This document shows positions 10,702-20,738 of a stretch of 64,000 bases of DNA, piece after piece; the stretch's first letter is position 1, and every line of letters begins with the position of its first letter. The stretch lies in assembly GCF_021391675.1 (NCBI RefSeq), contig NZ_CP090095.1, positions 1,493,501-1,557,500 on the forward strand. Direction: 5' to 3'. The DNA comes from Neorhizobium galegae (GTDB lineage Bacteria > Pseudomonadota > Alphaproteobacteria > Rhizobiales > Rhizobiaceae). The notes below the pieces were generated by a model. That model searched no databases. It saw only the letters and a program-made list of their open reading frames with translations, and had not been told where the DNA came from. The position numbers and the translations under genes are program-made.

Positions 10702-11005
10702 CGGCGAGGAACGCAGTCCTCGGAATGATCCAGAGCGCCGCGATCGGCGTGGTCGAGGCCACGACATAAGTGGTGACGCCGAGGAGCAGGTAGTTGATCC
10801 AGGCGACGTGCTTCGCCGTCATCAGGCCCGCCAGGCCGACGAGCAGGTTGGCGGCGCAGATCACCCGGACGATCGGGCGGTTCCAGAGCGGCGAAAAGGC
10901 CCCGAACCCTGACGCTTCCATCAGGGCGATGAGAAGCAGCGACAGGAAGACGGCAATCGCCACCAGCAGGCGAGAGGATGGGAGAAGCCTCATCCTGCCG
11001 TTCAT
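10673..11005 (-). CDS. Small integral membrane protein of unknown function
   Basis: The protein has 110 residues, mostly hydrophobic. Three to four predicted membrane helices are visible (LLVAIAVFLSLLLIALMEA, IVRVICAANLLVGLAGLMTA, INYLLLGVTTYVVASTTPIA and a short C-terminal one). I do not recognise the family. The gene overlaps the end of DUF2000 tail to tail by 29 bases, which lowers confidence slightly, but the hydrophobic pattern is too regular to be chance. No convincing ribosome-binding site precedes the ATG at 11005; an ATG at 10993 is an alternative. Confidence 0.6.
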   Translation of the reverse strand: MNGRMRLLPSSRLLVAIAVFLSLLLIALMEASGFGAFSPLWNRPIVRVICAANLLVGLAGLMTAKHVAWINYLLLGVTTYVVASTTPIAALWIIPRTAFLAVRHAFSSLW

Positions 11006-11132
11006 GCTTCGAGCGCTAGGGTGGCGAAGCTCGCCAGCCAGTGTTTGCCCACATAGTCGCCGGGGATATGGGGCAGGGCGCTTGTCAAGAAATGCCGGGC
11101 GGTCTTAGGGGCAAGCGATTGGGGCATAACCC

Positions 11133-12278
11133 TTAAAGCTCCACCGCCTCGACCTTCTTGTTGACGAAGCGCAGTGCCACGCCGCCGCTGATCAATTTGA
11201 GCGCGGTGTCGCCGAAAAGGTCGCGGCGCCAGCCATGCAAGGCTCCGACATCGGCTGCCTCGCCCTCGGCGGCGATCCTTTCGAGATCGTCCGTATTGGC
11301 GATGATCTTGGCGGCGACGCCCTGCTTGTCGGAGATCAGCTTCAGGAGAACCTTGAGCAGCTCGACGGCGGCCGCGGTCCCTTCCGGGACATGCACATGT
11401 TTCGGCGCATGCGGCATCTCGGTCTTCGGCAGGGCGAGCGCGGCATTGACCGCTTCGATGATGGCGGTGCCGGAGGCGGAGCGCTCCCAGCCTTTCGGAA
11501 TGGTGCGGAGCCGCGACATGGCTTCCACGTCCTTCGGCTGCTGCTGGGCGATCTCGTAGATCGCGTCGTCCTTCAGCACGCGGGAGCGCGGCACATTGCG
11601 GTTGCGCGCTTCGCGCTCGCGCCAGGCGGCGACGTATTTCAGGACGGCGAGTTCGGCCGGCTTGCGCAGCCGCGACTTGAGGCGCACCCAGGCGTCGTCC
11701 GGATGCAGGTCATAGGTGCCGGGGGATTCCAGCACGGCCATTTCCTCGGTCAGCCACAGCGCGCGGCCTTCCCGTTCGAGCTGGGCCTTGAGGAAGAGAT
11801 AGACGTCGCGCAGATGGGTGACGTCGGCCAGCGCATATTCGAGCTGCTTGTCGGAAAGCGGCCGGCGGCTCCAGTCGGTGAAGCGCGAGGACTTGTCGAG
11901 ATTCTCGCCCTTGATGCGGTTGACGAGCTGGTCGTAGGAGACAGAGTCGCCGAAGCCGCAGACCATGGCGGCGACCTGCGTGTCGAAGATCGGATGCGGC
12001 ACCAGATTGCCGAGATGGTGGATGATTTCGATATCCTGGCGGGCGGCGTGAAACACCTTGGTGACGGCGGGATTGGCCATCAGCTCGAAGAAGGGTTTCA
12101 GGCTCAGCCCCTTGGCGAGCGGATCGACGAGGACTTCCACCGTCGGGCTCGCCATCTGGATGAGGCACAGCTCGGGCCAGAAGGTCGTTTCCCTGAGGAA
12201 CTCGGTGTCGATAGTGATGAAGTCCGATTGGGCCAGCTGGATGCAGGCTTCTTCGAGTGCAGCGGTCGTTTGGATCAT
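11133..12278 (-). CDS. rnd: Ribonuclease D
   Basis: This 381-residue 3'-5' exoribonuclease acts in tRNA and stable RNA 3' processing. The DEDDy exonuclease domain starts with ITIDTEFLRE (Asp22 and Glu24) and carries a second acidic motif in VFHAARQDIEII. The third is YALADVTHL with its tyrosine and aspartate. One HRDC domain follows in the region 210-290. Length agrees with the family (about 375). The ATG at 12278 gives the normal N-terminus; an in-frame ATG 57 bases upstream would add a basic tail. The MFS gene lies upstream on the same strand with 77 bases between them. Confidence 0.94.
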   Translation of the reverse strand: MIQTTAALEEACIQLAQSDFITIDTEFLRETTFWPELCLIQMASPTVEVLVDPLAKGLSLKPFFELMANPAVTKVFHAARQDIEIIHHLGNLVPHPIFDTQVAAMVCGFGDSVSYDQLVNRIKGENLDKSSRFTDWSRRPLSDKQLEYALADVTHLRDVYLFLKAQLEREGRALWLTEEMAVLESPGTYDLHPDDAWVRLKSRLRKPAELAVLKYVAAWREREARNRNVPRSRVLKDDAIYEIAQQQPKDVEAMSRLRTIPKGWERSASGTAIIEAVNAALALPKTEMPHAPKHVHVPEGTAAAVELLKVLLKLISDKQGVAAKIIANTDDLERIAAEGEAADVGALHGWRRDLFGDTALKLISGGVALRFVNKKVEAVEL

Positions 12279-12355
12279 CGTTTCATTCACATGAGGGTGA
12301 TCAACCTTCCTTCTCCTTCCGGCCGCATATGTCAATACGCAACGGTGTTTAACCC

Positions 12356-13594
12356 TTATTCGCGCTCGTCTTTATCGGGCGGGCTGGCGAGCCTGTTGAA
12401 ATAAGCCGAGGTCCGAAGCAATGCACGAAAGCGCCAGGATCGCTCCGACGGAGGCACGGAGGCACGCGCCCGCATGCGCCTCAGCGTGAAGATCATGAAG
12501 CCCAGGAAGATGAACGAGGTATAGGCGAAAAAGGCACGCGGCCCGAGATATTGCAGCAGGATCGAGGCGAGCAGCGGCCCGATCGTCGCGCCGACAGACC
12601 AGTAGAACAAGAGGCCCGCCGAGACCAGCGCGTGCTCGCCGGGCTTGGCATAGTCGTTGCCATGCGCCGAGCACAGCGAATAGAGCGGCATCGAAAAGGC
12701 GCCGAACAGGAAGACGCTGACGATATTGGCGGTCTCGCTGGTGCCGGCCCCGAAGGAGAGATAGGCGCCGGTGATGATCGAGCCGATCGTCGTCCACAGG
12801 ATGACGCGGCGCCGGTCGAGCCGGTCGGAATAGATGCCGAGCGGATATTGCAGCACCACGCCGCCGATGATGCCGGCGCTCATGAAGGTGGCGATCGAGG
12901 TGATGCTCATGCCGATCTCTGCCGCATAGATCGGCCCGATATTGCGGAAGGCCGCCATCGACAGGCCGACCGAAATGACGCCCACGACCGCAAGCGGCGA
13001 AATCCGCCAGACGGCCTTGAGGTTGAAGGCGATCGTTTCCGGCGGCGCCGGGCTCGACTTGTCGGCAATCGAGATCGGCACCAGCGACAGGATCAGTGCA
13101 ATCGCGATGATGTTGAAGATGATCGGCCCTTCGATGCCGACCGTCGGGATGATGTATTGCGCCACCGTCACCGAGCCGAGGTCGACGAAACGGTAGACGG
13201 ATAGCGTGCGCGCCCGGTTGGCATTGGTGACCTTGGCGTTGATCCAGCTCTCGACCGTCGCAAACAGGCTGGCGACCGCAATGCCGATCACGAAGCGCAT
13301 CGCGAACCAGAAGGTCGGGTCGATGATCATCGACATGCCGATTGAAGCCGATGCTGTGACCGCCGCCATCGCCGAGAAGGTGCGGATATGGCCGATCTGC
13401 CGGAGCAGCCGCGTCACGTACATGCAGCCGAAGGCGAAACCGATGCTGTAGCCGGCGCCGATCATGCCGATGGTCGAGGGTGAAAACCCTTCGGCCGAGC
13501 CGCGCAGCGCGATATATGTTCCTTGAAGTCCGTTGCCGCCGATGAGGATGCCTGCGGTGACGAGGAGGGGGATCAGCGGACGGATATGGCTCAT
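12356..13594 (-). CDS. MFS transporter (YcaD-like)
   Basis: This 412-residue major facilitator has twelve hydrophobic segments. The pattern FVIGIAVASLFATVESWIN in helix 5 and the intracellular SDRLDRRRVIL loop between helices 8 and 9 match the YcaD-like subfamily of drug/metabolite carriers. The C-terminal tail is cytoplasmic and strongly charged. The ATG at 13594 (MSHIRPLIPLL) begins right at the first membrane helix; an upstream in-frame start would add a 31-residue soluble leader. Substrate unknown. It is divergent from aspS across 336 bases. Confidence 0.85.
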   Translation of the reverse strand: MSHIRPLIPLLVTAGILIGGNGLQGTYIALRGSAEGFSPSTIGMIGAGYSIGFAFGCMYVTRLLRQIGHIRTFSAMAAVTASASIGMSMIIDPTFWFAMRFVIGIAVASLFATVESWINAKVTNANRARTLSVYRFVDLGSVTVAQYIIPTVGIEGPIIFNIIAIALILSLVPISIADKSSPAPPETIAFNLKAVWRISPLAVVGVISVGLSMAAFRNIGPIYAAEIGMSITSIATFMSAGIIGGVVLQYPLGIYSDRLDRRRVILWTTIGSIITGAYLSFGAGTSETANIVSVFLFGAFSMPLYSLCSAHGNDYAKPGEHALVSAGLLFYWSVGATIGPLLASILLQYLGPRAFFAYTSFIFLGFMIFTLRRMRARASVPPSERSWRFRALLRTSAYFNRLASPPDKDERE

Positions 13595-13930
13595 CGGGAG
13601 GGCTTTGCACGGGAATCGGGAGAGGTTTTGGATGGCTCTACCCGTTCTATATCCCGAACCATCGGCAGGGCCAGCGATAAGCGACACGCTTGGTCTTTCT
13701 AATGTGAGCGCCTCATGGAGAGGGCGATGCGCGGCCTGTTCGGGACTGCCGCGGCACGCTGACCGCGGCTGGATGTCCCGTCATTTCGCATCGGCGTTTT
13801 GGGCGGCAGATCGGTTCTGCCTTGACAAAGCATGTCCATCATGCGCTTTTCCCGCCGATTTTCCATAAAGCCGGCAGGCCGTGCTACGCACGCCAAAAGA
13901 CCGCAAAACTTAACCGTCCAGGATACTGAA
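13595..13930. promoter_or_regulatory. Divergent intergenic region between the MFS gene and aspS
   Basis: These 336 bases hold no convincing gene. A TTGACA hexamer at 13822-13827 followed by a 17-base spacer could be the -35 element of the aspS promoter, but the -10 hexamer (GCTTTT) is poor. An in-frame ATG for aspS exists at 13832, but the sequence up to 13930 does not resemble the conserved AspRS N-terminus. Nothing else is recognised here. Confidence 0.4.
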
Positions 13931-15721
13931 ATGCACCGTTACCGCAGCCATACCTGTGCCGCCCTCAAGAAGTCCGACGTCGGATCGACCGTCCGCCTGT
14001 CCGGCTGGGTGCATCGCGTGCGAGATCACGGCGGCGTGCTGTTCATCGACCTTCGCGACCATTACGGCATGACCCAGGTCGTCGCCGATCCGGATAGCCC
14101 CGCCTTCAAGACCGCCGAGATCGTTCGCGGCGAATGGGTGATCCGCATCGACGGCCTCGTCAAGGCGCGCTCGGAAGACACCGTCAACAAGGGCATGGCG
14201 ACCGGCGAGATCGAACTCTACGCCCAGGAGATCGAAGTGCTTTCCGCCGCCAAGGAACTGCCGCTGCCGGTGTTCGGCGAACCTGACTATCCGGAAGACG
14301 TGCGCCTCAAGTACCGCTTCCTCGACCTGCGCCGCGAGACCCTGCACAGGAACATCGTCAAGCGCACCCAGATCATCTCCGACATGCGCCGCCGCATGGG
14401 TGAGATCGGTTTCGCCGAATATTCGACGCCGATCCTGACCGCGTCGTCGCCGGAAGGTGCTCGCGACTTCCTGGTGCCGAGCCGCATCCATGAGGGCAAG
14501 TTCTTCGCGCTGCCGCAGGCGCCCCAGCAGTACAAGCAGCTGCTGATGGTTGCCGGTTTCGACCGTTATTTTCAGATCGCTCCCTGCTTCCGCGACGAAG
14601 ACCCTCGCGCCGACCGCCTGCCGGGCGAGTTCTACCAGCTCGACCTGGAAATGAGCTTCGTCACCCAGGAAGACGTCTGGAACACGATGGGTCCGGTCAT
14701 GACCGGCGTGTTCGAACAGTTCGCCGAAGGCAAGCCGGTCACCAAGGACTGGCCGCGCATTCCCTATGACGTGGCGATCCGCAAATACGGTTCCGACAAG
14801 CCGGACCTGCGCAACCCGATCGAGATGCAGGCCGTCACCGACCATTTCGCCGGCTCCGGCTTCAAGGTGTTCGCGAGCATGATCGCCTCGAACCCGAAGG
14901 TCGAAGTCTGGGCGATCCCGGCCAAGACCGGCGGTAGCCGCGCATTCTGCGACCGCATGAACGCCTGGGCGCAGTCGACCGGCCAGCCGGGCCTCGGCTA
15001 CATCTTCTGGCGCAAGGAAGGCGACAAGCTCGAAGGCGCCGGCCCGCTCGCCAAGAACATCGGCGAGGAACGCACTGAGGCGATCCGCACCCAGCTCGGC
15101 CTTGATGACGGCGACGCCTGCTTCTTCGTCGCCGGCGATCCGGCCAAGTTCTACAAGTTTGCAGGCGAAGCCCGCACCCGCGCCGGCGAGGAACTGAACC
15201 TCGTCGACCGCGACCGTTTCGACATGTGCTGGATCGTCGACTTCCCGTTCTACGAATGGAGCGAGGAAGACAAGAAGCTCGATTTCGCCCACAACCCGTT
15301 CTCCATGCCGCAGGGCGGCATCGAGGCGCTGGAAAACCAGGATCCGCTGACGATCAAGGCCTTCCAGTATGACGCGGTGTGCAACGGCTTCGAAATCGCC
15401 TCCGGTTCGATCCGTAACCAGTCGCCGGAACTGATGGTCAAGGCCTTCGAAAAGGTCGGCCTCAGCCAGACCGATGTCGAGGACCGGTTCGGCGGCATGT
15501 ACCGCGCCTTCCAGTACGGCGCGCCTCCGCATGGCGGCGCTGCCTTCGGCATCGACCGTATCGTCATGCTGCTAGTCGGCGCCAAGAACCTGCGCGAAGT
15601 GACGCTGTTCCCGATGAACCAGCAGGCACAGGATCTCTTGATGGGTGCTCCGTCGCCGGCCACGCCGCAGCAGCTGCGCGAACTCGCCATCCGCGTCATG
15701 CCGACGCCGAAGAAGGACTGA
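13931..15721 (+). CDS. aspS: Aspartyl-tRNA synthetase
   Basis: This 596-residue class II synthetase attaches aspartate to tRNA(Asp), and in relatives lacking AsnRS also to tRNA(Asn). It has an N-terminal OB-fold anticodon-binding domain ([20 protein letters not shown]). Motif 2 of the catalytic core is [19 protein letters not shown], followed by a bacterial GAD insertion domain. Motif 3 is [11 protein letters not shown] near the C-terminus. The length is typical of bacterial AspRS. The ATG at 13931 gives MHRYRSHTC, the standard rhizobial N-terminus. A strong terminator follows. Confidence 0.97.
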   Translation: MHRYRSHTCAALKKSDVGSTVRLSGWVHRVRDHGGVLFIDLRDHYGMTQVVADPDSPAFKTAEIVRGEWVIRIDGLVKARSEDTVNKGMATGEIELYAQEIEVLSAAKELPLPVFGEPDYPEDVRLKYRFLDLRRETLHRNIVKRTQIISDMRRRMGEIGFAEYSTPILTASSPEGARDFLVPSRIHEGKFFALPQAPQQYKQLLMVAGFDRYFQIAPCFRDEDPRADRLPGEFYQLDLEMSFVTQEDVWNTMGPVMTGVFEQFAEGKPVTKDWPRIPYDVAIRKYGSDKPDLRNPIEMQAVTDHFAGSGFKVFASMIASNPKVEVWAIPAKTGGSRAFCDRMNAWAQSTGQPGLGYIFWRKEGDKLEGAGPLAKNIGEERTEAIRTQLGLDDGDACFFVAGDPAKFYKFAGEARTRAGEELNLVDRDRFDMCWIVDFPFYEWSEEDKKLDFAHNPFSMPQGGIEALENQDPLTIKAFQYDAVCNGFEIASGSIRNQSPELMVKAFEKVGLSQTDVEDRFGGMYRAFQYGAPPHGGAAFGIDRIVMLLVGAKNLREVTLFPMNQQAQDLLMGAPSPATPQQLRELAIRVMPTPKKD

Positions 15722-15736
15722 GTTCTCCAAAGAACG

Positions 15737-15765
15737 AAAAGCCCGGCCAAGTGCCGGGCTTTTTG
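15737..15765 (+). terminator. Rho-independent terminator after aspS
   Basis: A GCCCGGC/GCCGGGC stem (with flanking A-T pairs) is followed by TTTTT, 16 bases after the aspS stop. The A-run on the left lets it serve the convergent serine hydrolase gene as well. Confidence 0.88.
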
Positions 15766-15789
15766 ATTCAATCTCTGAGGATGGCCGGC

Positions 15790-16944
15790 CTAAAGGTCGG
15801 AGGCGACGGCCTTTTTCAGGTCCAGCGTGAACTGGCCCGACATGCCTTCGAGCGTCGTATTGGTCAGTCCCACCAGCGTGATTTTCCGCGTCAGGTCCAT
15901 GAACCAGTGGTGGCCGTAGACGCCGCCCCATTGCAGCGAGCCGGGGGAGACCGGCAGGCCGGCCTTTGCAGGATCGCGCACGATCGCCCAGCCGAAACCG
16001 AATCCGAAACCCGGCCGGGCAGGCTCCAGCAGGTCGCCGATCTGGTTGGTCATCATCGCGCTCACCGTCTTTTCGGACAGCAGCGGCGCGCCGCCCTTGC
16101 GGATGGTTTCGAGCACGGTCAACACGTCGGAGGCGATCCCGGCCATGCCGCCGCCGCCGGAATGGAACGAGGCGAGGTCGAAGATGCGGTCGGGGGCGAA
16201 GGTCACGGTGCCAGTGAGGGCGCGAACCTTCTCGGTCTCGCCCATCCGCTTCGGTTCGGGCGAACCGTCGACGTAAGGGGCCGCGAGCCGGCTGCGGTCG
16301 GTGACGGTGAAGCCGGTATCGAAGAGGCCGAGCGGCCGCATTACCAGTTCGGCAACGGCCTCGCCGAGGCGCTTGCCGGTCTCTTTTTCGATGACGCCGC
16401 CGAGAACGTCCATCGAGACCGAATATTGCCAGCCGGTGCCGGGGGCGAAGAGCAGCGGCACCGAGGCGATGCGGCGCAGGTTCTCGTCGAGCGAAAGGCC
16501 CGGCTGATCGACGCCGTCGGAGACGCCGGCGCGGACATAAGGTCCATCATCCCGCTCGAAACAATAGCTGAGGCCGGACGTGTGGGTGAGAAGATGCCGG
16601 ATGAGGATCACGGGTTCTGAGCCGTCCTCGAGGCGGGGCCGGAAGTCCGGCAGCCATTTCGTCACCGGATCATCGAGGCCGATGCGGTCCTGTTCGATCA
16701 GCCGCATGGCGGCGATGGTGACGATCGGCTTGGTGATCGAGGCCAGCCGGAAGATCGTGTCCTCGCTGGCTGGCAACCCTGCCTCACGGTCCGCAAAACC
16801 GGCGGCGCGGCGGTAGATGACCTCGCCGTCCTTGGCGACCATCACGACGGTACCGACCAGGCGCCTGGAGGCGAGTGCGTTATCGATCGCCGCGTCGATG
16901 CTGGGGCAGAATATCCGGGTCGATGGCTGGATTGGCAAATTCAT
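15790..16944 (-). CDS. Serine hydrolase of the class C beta-lactamase / penicillin-binding fold
   Basis: The protein has 384 residues. The SxxK motif with the catalytic serine is S69-ITK72, and the tyrosine motif is Y174-S-V, at the usual spacing for the class C/DD-peptidase/EstB superfamily. A C-terminal HWFMDL segment stands where the KTG-like motif lies. There is no signal peptide, so it is probably cytoplasmic and an esterase or peptidase rather than a periplasmic beta-lactamase. It is convergent with aspS and divergent from the DUF1236 gene. Confidence 0.85.
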   Translation of the reverse strand: MNLPIQPSTRIFCPSIDAAIDNALASRRLVGTVVMVAKDGEVIYRRAAGFADREAGLPASEDTIFRLASITKPIVTIAAMRLIEQDRIGLDDPVTKWLPDFRPRLEDGSEPVILIRHLLTHTSGLSYCFERDDGPYVRAGVSDGVDQPGLSLDENLRRIASVPLLFAPGTGWQYSVSMDVLGGVIEKETGKRLGEAVAELVMRPLGLFDTGFTVTDRSRLAAPYVDGSPEPKRMGETEKVRALTGTVTFAPDRIFDLASFHSGGGGMAGIASDVLTVLETIRKGGAPLLSEKTVSAMMTNQIGDLLEPARPGFGFGFGWAIVRDPAKAGLPVSPGSLQWGGVYGHHWFMDLTRKITLVGLTNTTLEGMSGQFTLDLKKAVASDL

Positions 16945-17185
16945 GGGGCAAAACCTCCGCTAAAGACACCGTTATTTAGGGGGCCTCGGAGAGGGACGAT
17001 CCTGTGAGTGACAAAAAACATCTGCCCATGCCCGGTTGCCGGTCCCCGCCTCGTCACCCAATGGTGCCGCTCGCCCGCCTGGGGCGTCAGGATGCCGTCC
17101 AGGCGTCCCGTGCGTCAAGCGAATAGGGGAACCATATCCGCGCGCTTGTGTTGTTAGAACAGCAGAAGCACAGGGAGAAAAAGAC

Positions 17186-17506
17186 ATGCGCAAGACCCTA
17201 CTGGCCGCATCGGCGGTCCTGATCGCACTCTCGGGCGCGGCTTACGCCCAGACGACGATCATCACCCAGGATCCGGTCACGACCAATTCGACGGTCATCC
17301 TGCCCGGCCAGGTCCGAACCTACGTCATGGAGCAGAGCGTTCCATCAATCTCCTACGAGGGAGAGATCGCTGTCGGCGCCGCCCTGCCGGAGACGGTAGA
17401 AGTGCGCAGGGTCGATGGTTACGACGATTACGCCTACACGGTCGTCAACGATCGACGCGTTATCGTCAATCCGCAGACCCGAACCGTCATCCAGGTTCTG
17501 GAATAA
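17186..17506 (+). CDS. Exported DUF1236 family protein
   Basis: This 106-residue protein has a Sec signal peptide (MRKTLLAASAVLIALSGAAYA, cleaved at AYA-QT). The C-terminal part, with LPETVEVRRVDGYDDYAYTV and a following VIVNPQTRTVIQVL strand, is the DUF1236 domain common in Rhizobiales and of unknown function. AGGGAG 9 bases upstream of the ATG at 17186 fixes the start; longer in-frame readings upstream have no such site. It is monocistronic: a terminator follows within 27 bases. Confidence 0.85.
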   Translation: MRKTLLAASAVLIALSGAAYAQTTIITQDPVTTNSTVILPGQVRTYVMEQSVPSISYEGEIAVGAALPETVEVRRVDGYDDYAYTVVNDRRVIVNPQTRTVIQVLE

Positions 17507-17532
17507 TTTCATCCGCCTCTTTTCGAGCAACA

Positions 17533-17562
17533 AGAACCCGGCGAGCGATCGCCGGGTTTTCT
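17533..17562 (+). terminator. Rho-independent terminator after the DUF1236 gene
   Basis: AACCCGGCG and CGCCGGGTT form a perfect 9-base stem with a small loop and a TTTT tail. Confidence 0.85.
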
Positions 17563-17613
17563 GTTCGTGACATTGCGCCGCAGCATCCGACCCTCTATGG
17601 TTTGCCATCACAA

Positions 17614-17703
17614 GGACTCGGGTGTGACTCCCGGGTGGCTCTTCCGGCCGCCGATCCGCCGGACAACGCAAAGCATCAGCCTCAACAGACGTTTGGCCAC
17701 ACC
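17614..17703 (+). promoter_or_regulatory. Foldable leader upstream of the SulP gene, candidate cis-regulatory RNA
   Basis: Two perfect hairpins follow each other: ACTCGGG 17616-17622 with CCCGGGT 17630-17636 (7 pairs, one of them G-T), and TCCGGC 17643-17648 with GCCGGA 17658-17663. Downstream, CACACC at 17698-17703 can pair with GGTGTG at 17621-17626, which includes the loop of the first hairpin, so a pseudoknot or a switch is possible. GCCAC at 17696-17700 can also pair with GTGGC at 17635-17639. The element ends 46 bases before the SulP start codon. A conserved motif called sul1 has been described before SulP genes in Alphaproteobacteria; whether this is a member is inference from position and shape. 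Confidence 0.5.
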
Positions 17704-17749
17704 TGGATAACCCTCCCGGCGGATGCGATTTTTTGCGAAACGACTCCTC

Positions 17750-19237
17750 ATGAACAGAATTTCCGCCTACCGCCGCGAATGGTTTTCCAATATTCGCGGC
17801 GACGTTCTCTCCGGCGTCGTCGTGGCGCTGGCGCTCATTCCGGAAGCCGTCGGTTTTTCGGTCATCGCCGGCGTCGATCCCAAGGTCGGCCTGTTCGCCT
17901 CGGTGGCAATCGCCTGCGTCACCGCGCTGACCGGCGGACGTCCGGCGATGATCTCGGCTGCGACCGCAGCGACTGCCGTGCTGATGGGGCCGCTGGTTCG
18001 CGACTACGGCATCCAATATCTGTTTGCAGCGACGATCCTGATGGGGCTGCTTCAGATCCTCGCCGGCTTCCTGAAGATCGGGCGGCTGATGCGTTTCGTG
18101 TCGCGCTCGGTGATGACCGGTTTCGTCAATTCGCTGGCGATCCTGATCTTCGTCGCCCAGATCCCGCAGCTCATCAACGTTCCGAACGTGACTTATGTGC
18201 TGATCGCTGTGGCGCTTGCGGTCATTTATCTGTTCCCCTACGTGACGAAGGTGGTCCCGTCGCCGCTGGTCGCAATCATCGTGGTCACGGTCGTGGCACT
18301 CGTCTTCGGCATTAACGTCCATACCGTCGCCGATCTCGGGGAAATGCCGACGTCACTGCCGGCCTTCGGCTGGCCGCAGGTGCCGCTGACCTTCGAAACG
18401 CTGCGGATCATCTTTCCTTACTCCGTCGCGCTTGCCGCCGTCGGCCTCCTGGAATCCCTGCTGACTGCGCAGATCGTCGACGACATGACGGATACGACGA
18501 GCAGCAAGAGCCAGGAGTGTTTCGGCCAGGGCTCCGGCAATATCGTCGCGGCGCTGTTCGGCGGCATGGGCGGCTGTGCGATGATCGGCCAGTCTGTGAT
18601 CAACGTTACGTCGGGTGGGCGAGGGCGGCTGTCGACCTTCGTCGCCGGCGCTTTCCTGCTGGTGCTGTTGCTCGTGCTCGACGATGTGTTGAGGGTGGTG
18701 CCGGTGGCGGCACTCGTGGCGGTAATGATCATGGTCTCGATCGGCACGTTCTCGTGGAAGTCCGTGGTCGATCTCAAGCGCCATCCGGGAACCTCGTCGA
18801 TCGTCATGCTGGCGACCGTCGCGACCGTTCTCGCCACGCAGGACCTGTCGAAAGGCGTTCTGGTCGGTGTCCTGCTCTCCGGCATCTTCTTCGCCGGCAA
18901 GGTGGCGCGACTCTTCCGTGTCCGCTCGGAGCTCTCCTCGGACGGTCGTGTCCGAACCTATCATGTGGAGGGGCAGATCTTCTTTGCCTCCGCAGAAAGC
19001 CTGCTCAAGTCCTTCGACTTCGAGGAGCCGTTGGCAAACGTGCTGATCGACGTAAGCGGCGCGCATCTGTGGGACATTTCCGCGGTGGGAGCGCTGGACG
19101 ACGTCGTCCTCAAATGCCGCCGTCGAGGTGTGGACGTGACCGTGCGGGGCGCCAACGAGGCGAGCGCCGGAATGATCGACCGCTTCGCACTCCATGACAA
19201 GGACCATGCCTCGATGACGGGTTCCTCGGCCCACTAA
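17750..19237 (+). CDS. SulP family inorganic anion transporter (SLC26A type)
   Basis: The protein has 495 residues. The transmembrane SulP domain begins with [20 protein letters not shown], the family signature in the first helices, and continues for about 390 residues with hydrophobic segments. A C-terminal STAS domain ([20 protein letters not shown] then [19 protein letters not shown]) covers the last 100 residues. Substrates of the family include sulfate, bicarbonate and dicarboxylates; sulfate or bicarbonate is likely but not shown. The start is either the ATG at 17723 or that at 17750; neither has a clean ribosome-binding site, and the latter is chosen because it begins closer to the conserved part. 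The leader just upstream is foldable. Confidence 0.9.
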   Translation: MNRISAYRREWFSNIRGDVLSGVVVALALIPEAVGFSVIAGVDPKVGLFASVAIACVTALTGGRPAMISAATAATAVLMGPLVRDYGIQYLFAATILMGLLQILAGFLKIGRLMRFVSRSVMTGFVNSLAILIFVAQIPQLINVPNVTYVLIAVALAVIYLFPYVTKVVPSPLVAIIVVTVVALVFGINVHTVADLGEMPTSLPAFGWPQVPLTFETLRIIFPYSVALAAVGLLESLLTAQIVDDMTDTTSSKSQECFGQGSGNIVAALFGGMGGCAMIGQSVINVTSGGRGRLSTFVAGAFLLVLLLVLDDVLRVVPVAALVAVMIMVSIGTFSWKSVVDLKRHPGTSSIVMLATVATVLATQDLSKGVLVGVLLSGIFFAGKVARLFRVRSELSSDGRVRTYHVEGQIFFASAESLLKSFDFEEPLANVLIDVSGAHLWDISAVGALDDVVLKCRRRGVDVTVRGANEASAGMIDRFALHDKDHASMTGSSAH

Positions 19238-19240
19238 AAG

Positions 19241-19272
19241 AAAAGCCCCGGCGATCTCTCGCCGGGGCTCGT
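19241..19272. terminator. Bidirectional terminator between SulP and the secreted protein gene
   Basis: A perfect 10-pair stem, AGCCCCGGCG/CGCCGGGGCT, has an A-rich left flank. It lies between two convergent stop codons and probably serves both genes. Confidence 0.82.
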
Positions 19273-19291
19273 TGAACCAGGCTTGGCGGCC

Positions 19292-20482
19292 TCAGTCGTT
19301 GGCGGTGACCTTGACGCCGAGAACGTTTGGCAGCGTGTTTGGGGCGCCCATGGCGGCACCCATGATCATCGGGAAGGGCACGGCATTGGCCGGTTCCGCG
19401 CTGATCGTCAAGCTGCCCGGCTTGTCGAGATAGGTGTTGACGGCAGCGCTCACCATGTTCTGCAGTTCCGGCACGTTGTACTGCGCCAGCATCAGCGGCG
19501 TCATGCCCTTCAGCATCTGCGCCATGGCTTCGCCCGTGGTGCCCTGGCTCTTGCCGGCATAGTCGAGCGCCTTCTTGGTGATGCCGGCATCCTCGAAGCG
19601 GATCTCGGCGCTGTTGAAGGTGAGGCGCTGCATCAGGCCGAGCATGGCAAGGCCTGCGGCCTGCTGGGCTTCTTCCTTGTTCGGATTGGCTTCCATCGCC
19701 TTGGCGGTCTCGTTCGCCGACTTGATGAAGTCGAGCGTGTAGCCGGACATGCTGAAGGCGAGGTTGAGGCGGCCGACCTTGGCGAAATCGAGAGCGTATT
19801 CGTCGATATCCAGCGTGCCGTCCTTGAGGGTCCAGGCGCCGGACATGGCGATCTTGCCGTCAAGCGAGGTGATGCCGAGCTGCTGCAGCGTGTCCTTGGC
19901 CTGCGCGTCGTCGACGAGGCTGAGGTCGCTCTTGATGCCGTTGGCCTGGAGGTCGAAGCCGATGGAGGAATTGTCGTCGGCGACCTCCGTCGTGACGTTC
20001 ACCTCGTCGACCGAGAAGGCCGGCTTGCTGTCGACGGTGGCCGCTATCTTGCCGACATGGGCTTCATCATAGAGCAGGACCGCATCAAGGCTGTCGCCGG
20101 TCGCATTGGCCGGCACGGTAAGGCCGCTGATCGAGATGTCCGAGGCGGTGAATACGGTCTTGTCCTGGGTGGCGTTGACGTTGTCGAAGGTGACCGTCTC
20201 GACCGTATAGCCGCCATTATCCTCTTCGACGCCCTCGAACTTGACGGTGCCGAGCGGCAGGCTCTGCTTGCCGGCCTGGACCAGGAACTTGGCATTGGTG
20301 AGCGTGACGTCCGACCCGCTGACGGTGGCCTTCTCGGCCGAGAAACCGGCGCCGCCCTGGATCGAGAGCGCGCTGTTGATCTTGGCGACGAGATCGTTGC
20401 CGTCGAGCGCGAATGCCGGGCCGGCGAAAGTCGAAAGCGCTACGCCGGCGAGCAGCAGTCGGGCCTTGGTGGAGTATTGCAT
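19292..20482 (-). CDS. Exported protein of unknown function
   Basis: This 396-residue protein has a signal peptide (MQYSTKARLLLAGVALSTFA, cleavage at AFA-LD). The rest is rich in beta-strand-like segments with repeated patterns of VTFDNV, ISISGL and VTLTNA, reminiscent of lipid-binding beta-groove proteins of the AsmA/DUF945 kind, but no family can be named with confidence. No membrane helix follows the signal, so it should be periplasmic. AGGAGG directly precedes the start. It shares a bidirectional terminator with SulP and is divergent from parC across 256 bases. Confidence 0.75.
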   Translation of the reverse strand: MQYSTKARLLLAGVALSTFAGPAFALDGNDLVAKINSALSIQGGAGFSAEKATVSGSDVTLTNAKFLVQAGKQSLPLGTVKFEGVEEDNGGYTVETVTFDNVNATQDKTVFTASDISISGLTVPANATGDSLDAVLLYDEAHVGKIAATVDSKPAFSVDEVNVTTEVADDNSSIGFDLQANGIKSDLSLVDDAQAKDTLQQLGITSLDGKIAMSGAWTLKDGTLDIDEYALDFAKVGRLNLAFSMSGYTLDFIKSANETAKAMEANPNKEEAQQAAGLAMLGLMQRLTFNSAEIRFEDAGITKKALDYAGKSQGTTGEAMAQMLKGMTPLMLAQYNVPELQNMVSAAVNTYLDKPGSLTISAEPANAVPFPMIMGAAMGAPNTLPNVLGVKVTAND

Positions 20483-20738
20483 CGAAGTTCCTCCTGGCGG
20501 GCAATGATCCGGCCCGCGATCGTTAGGGTTTGGCGATAGTTCGGTCTGCTTGTTCGCGGCACCTTATAGGCAAGCCGGGTAAAAGGTTTATGGCTGTGTT
20601 CCACATTCCTTTCGTCAAAATTGCGGCTGACGATTCAGGGTAAACCAAACGCTGATTTCCGCTTGGGAAAAGCCTTCATCCACAGGCTGTCGCCCGGACT
20701 TTCTTGCCGAGAATCGGGCTTTCCGCTAGTCAAGGCCC

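Noticed and set aside
17614..17703. SAM-II riboswitch in the SulP leader
   Set aside because: The gene context (SulP rather than methionine synthesis) and the arrangement of two GC-rich hairpins do not fit.
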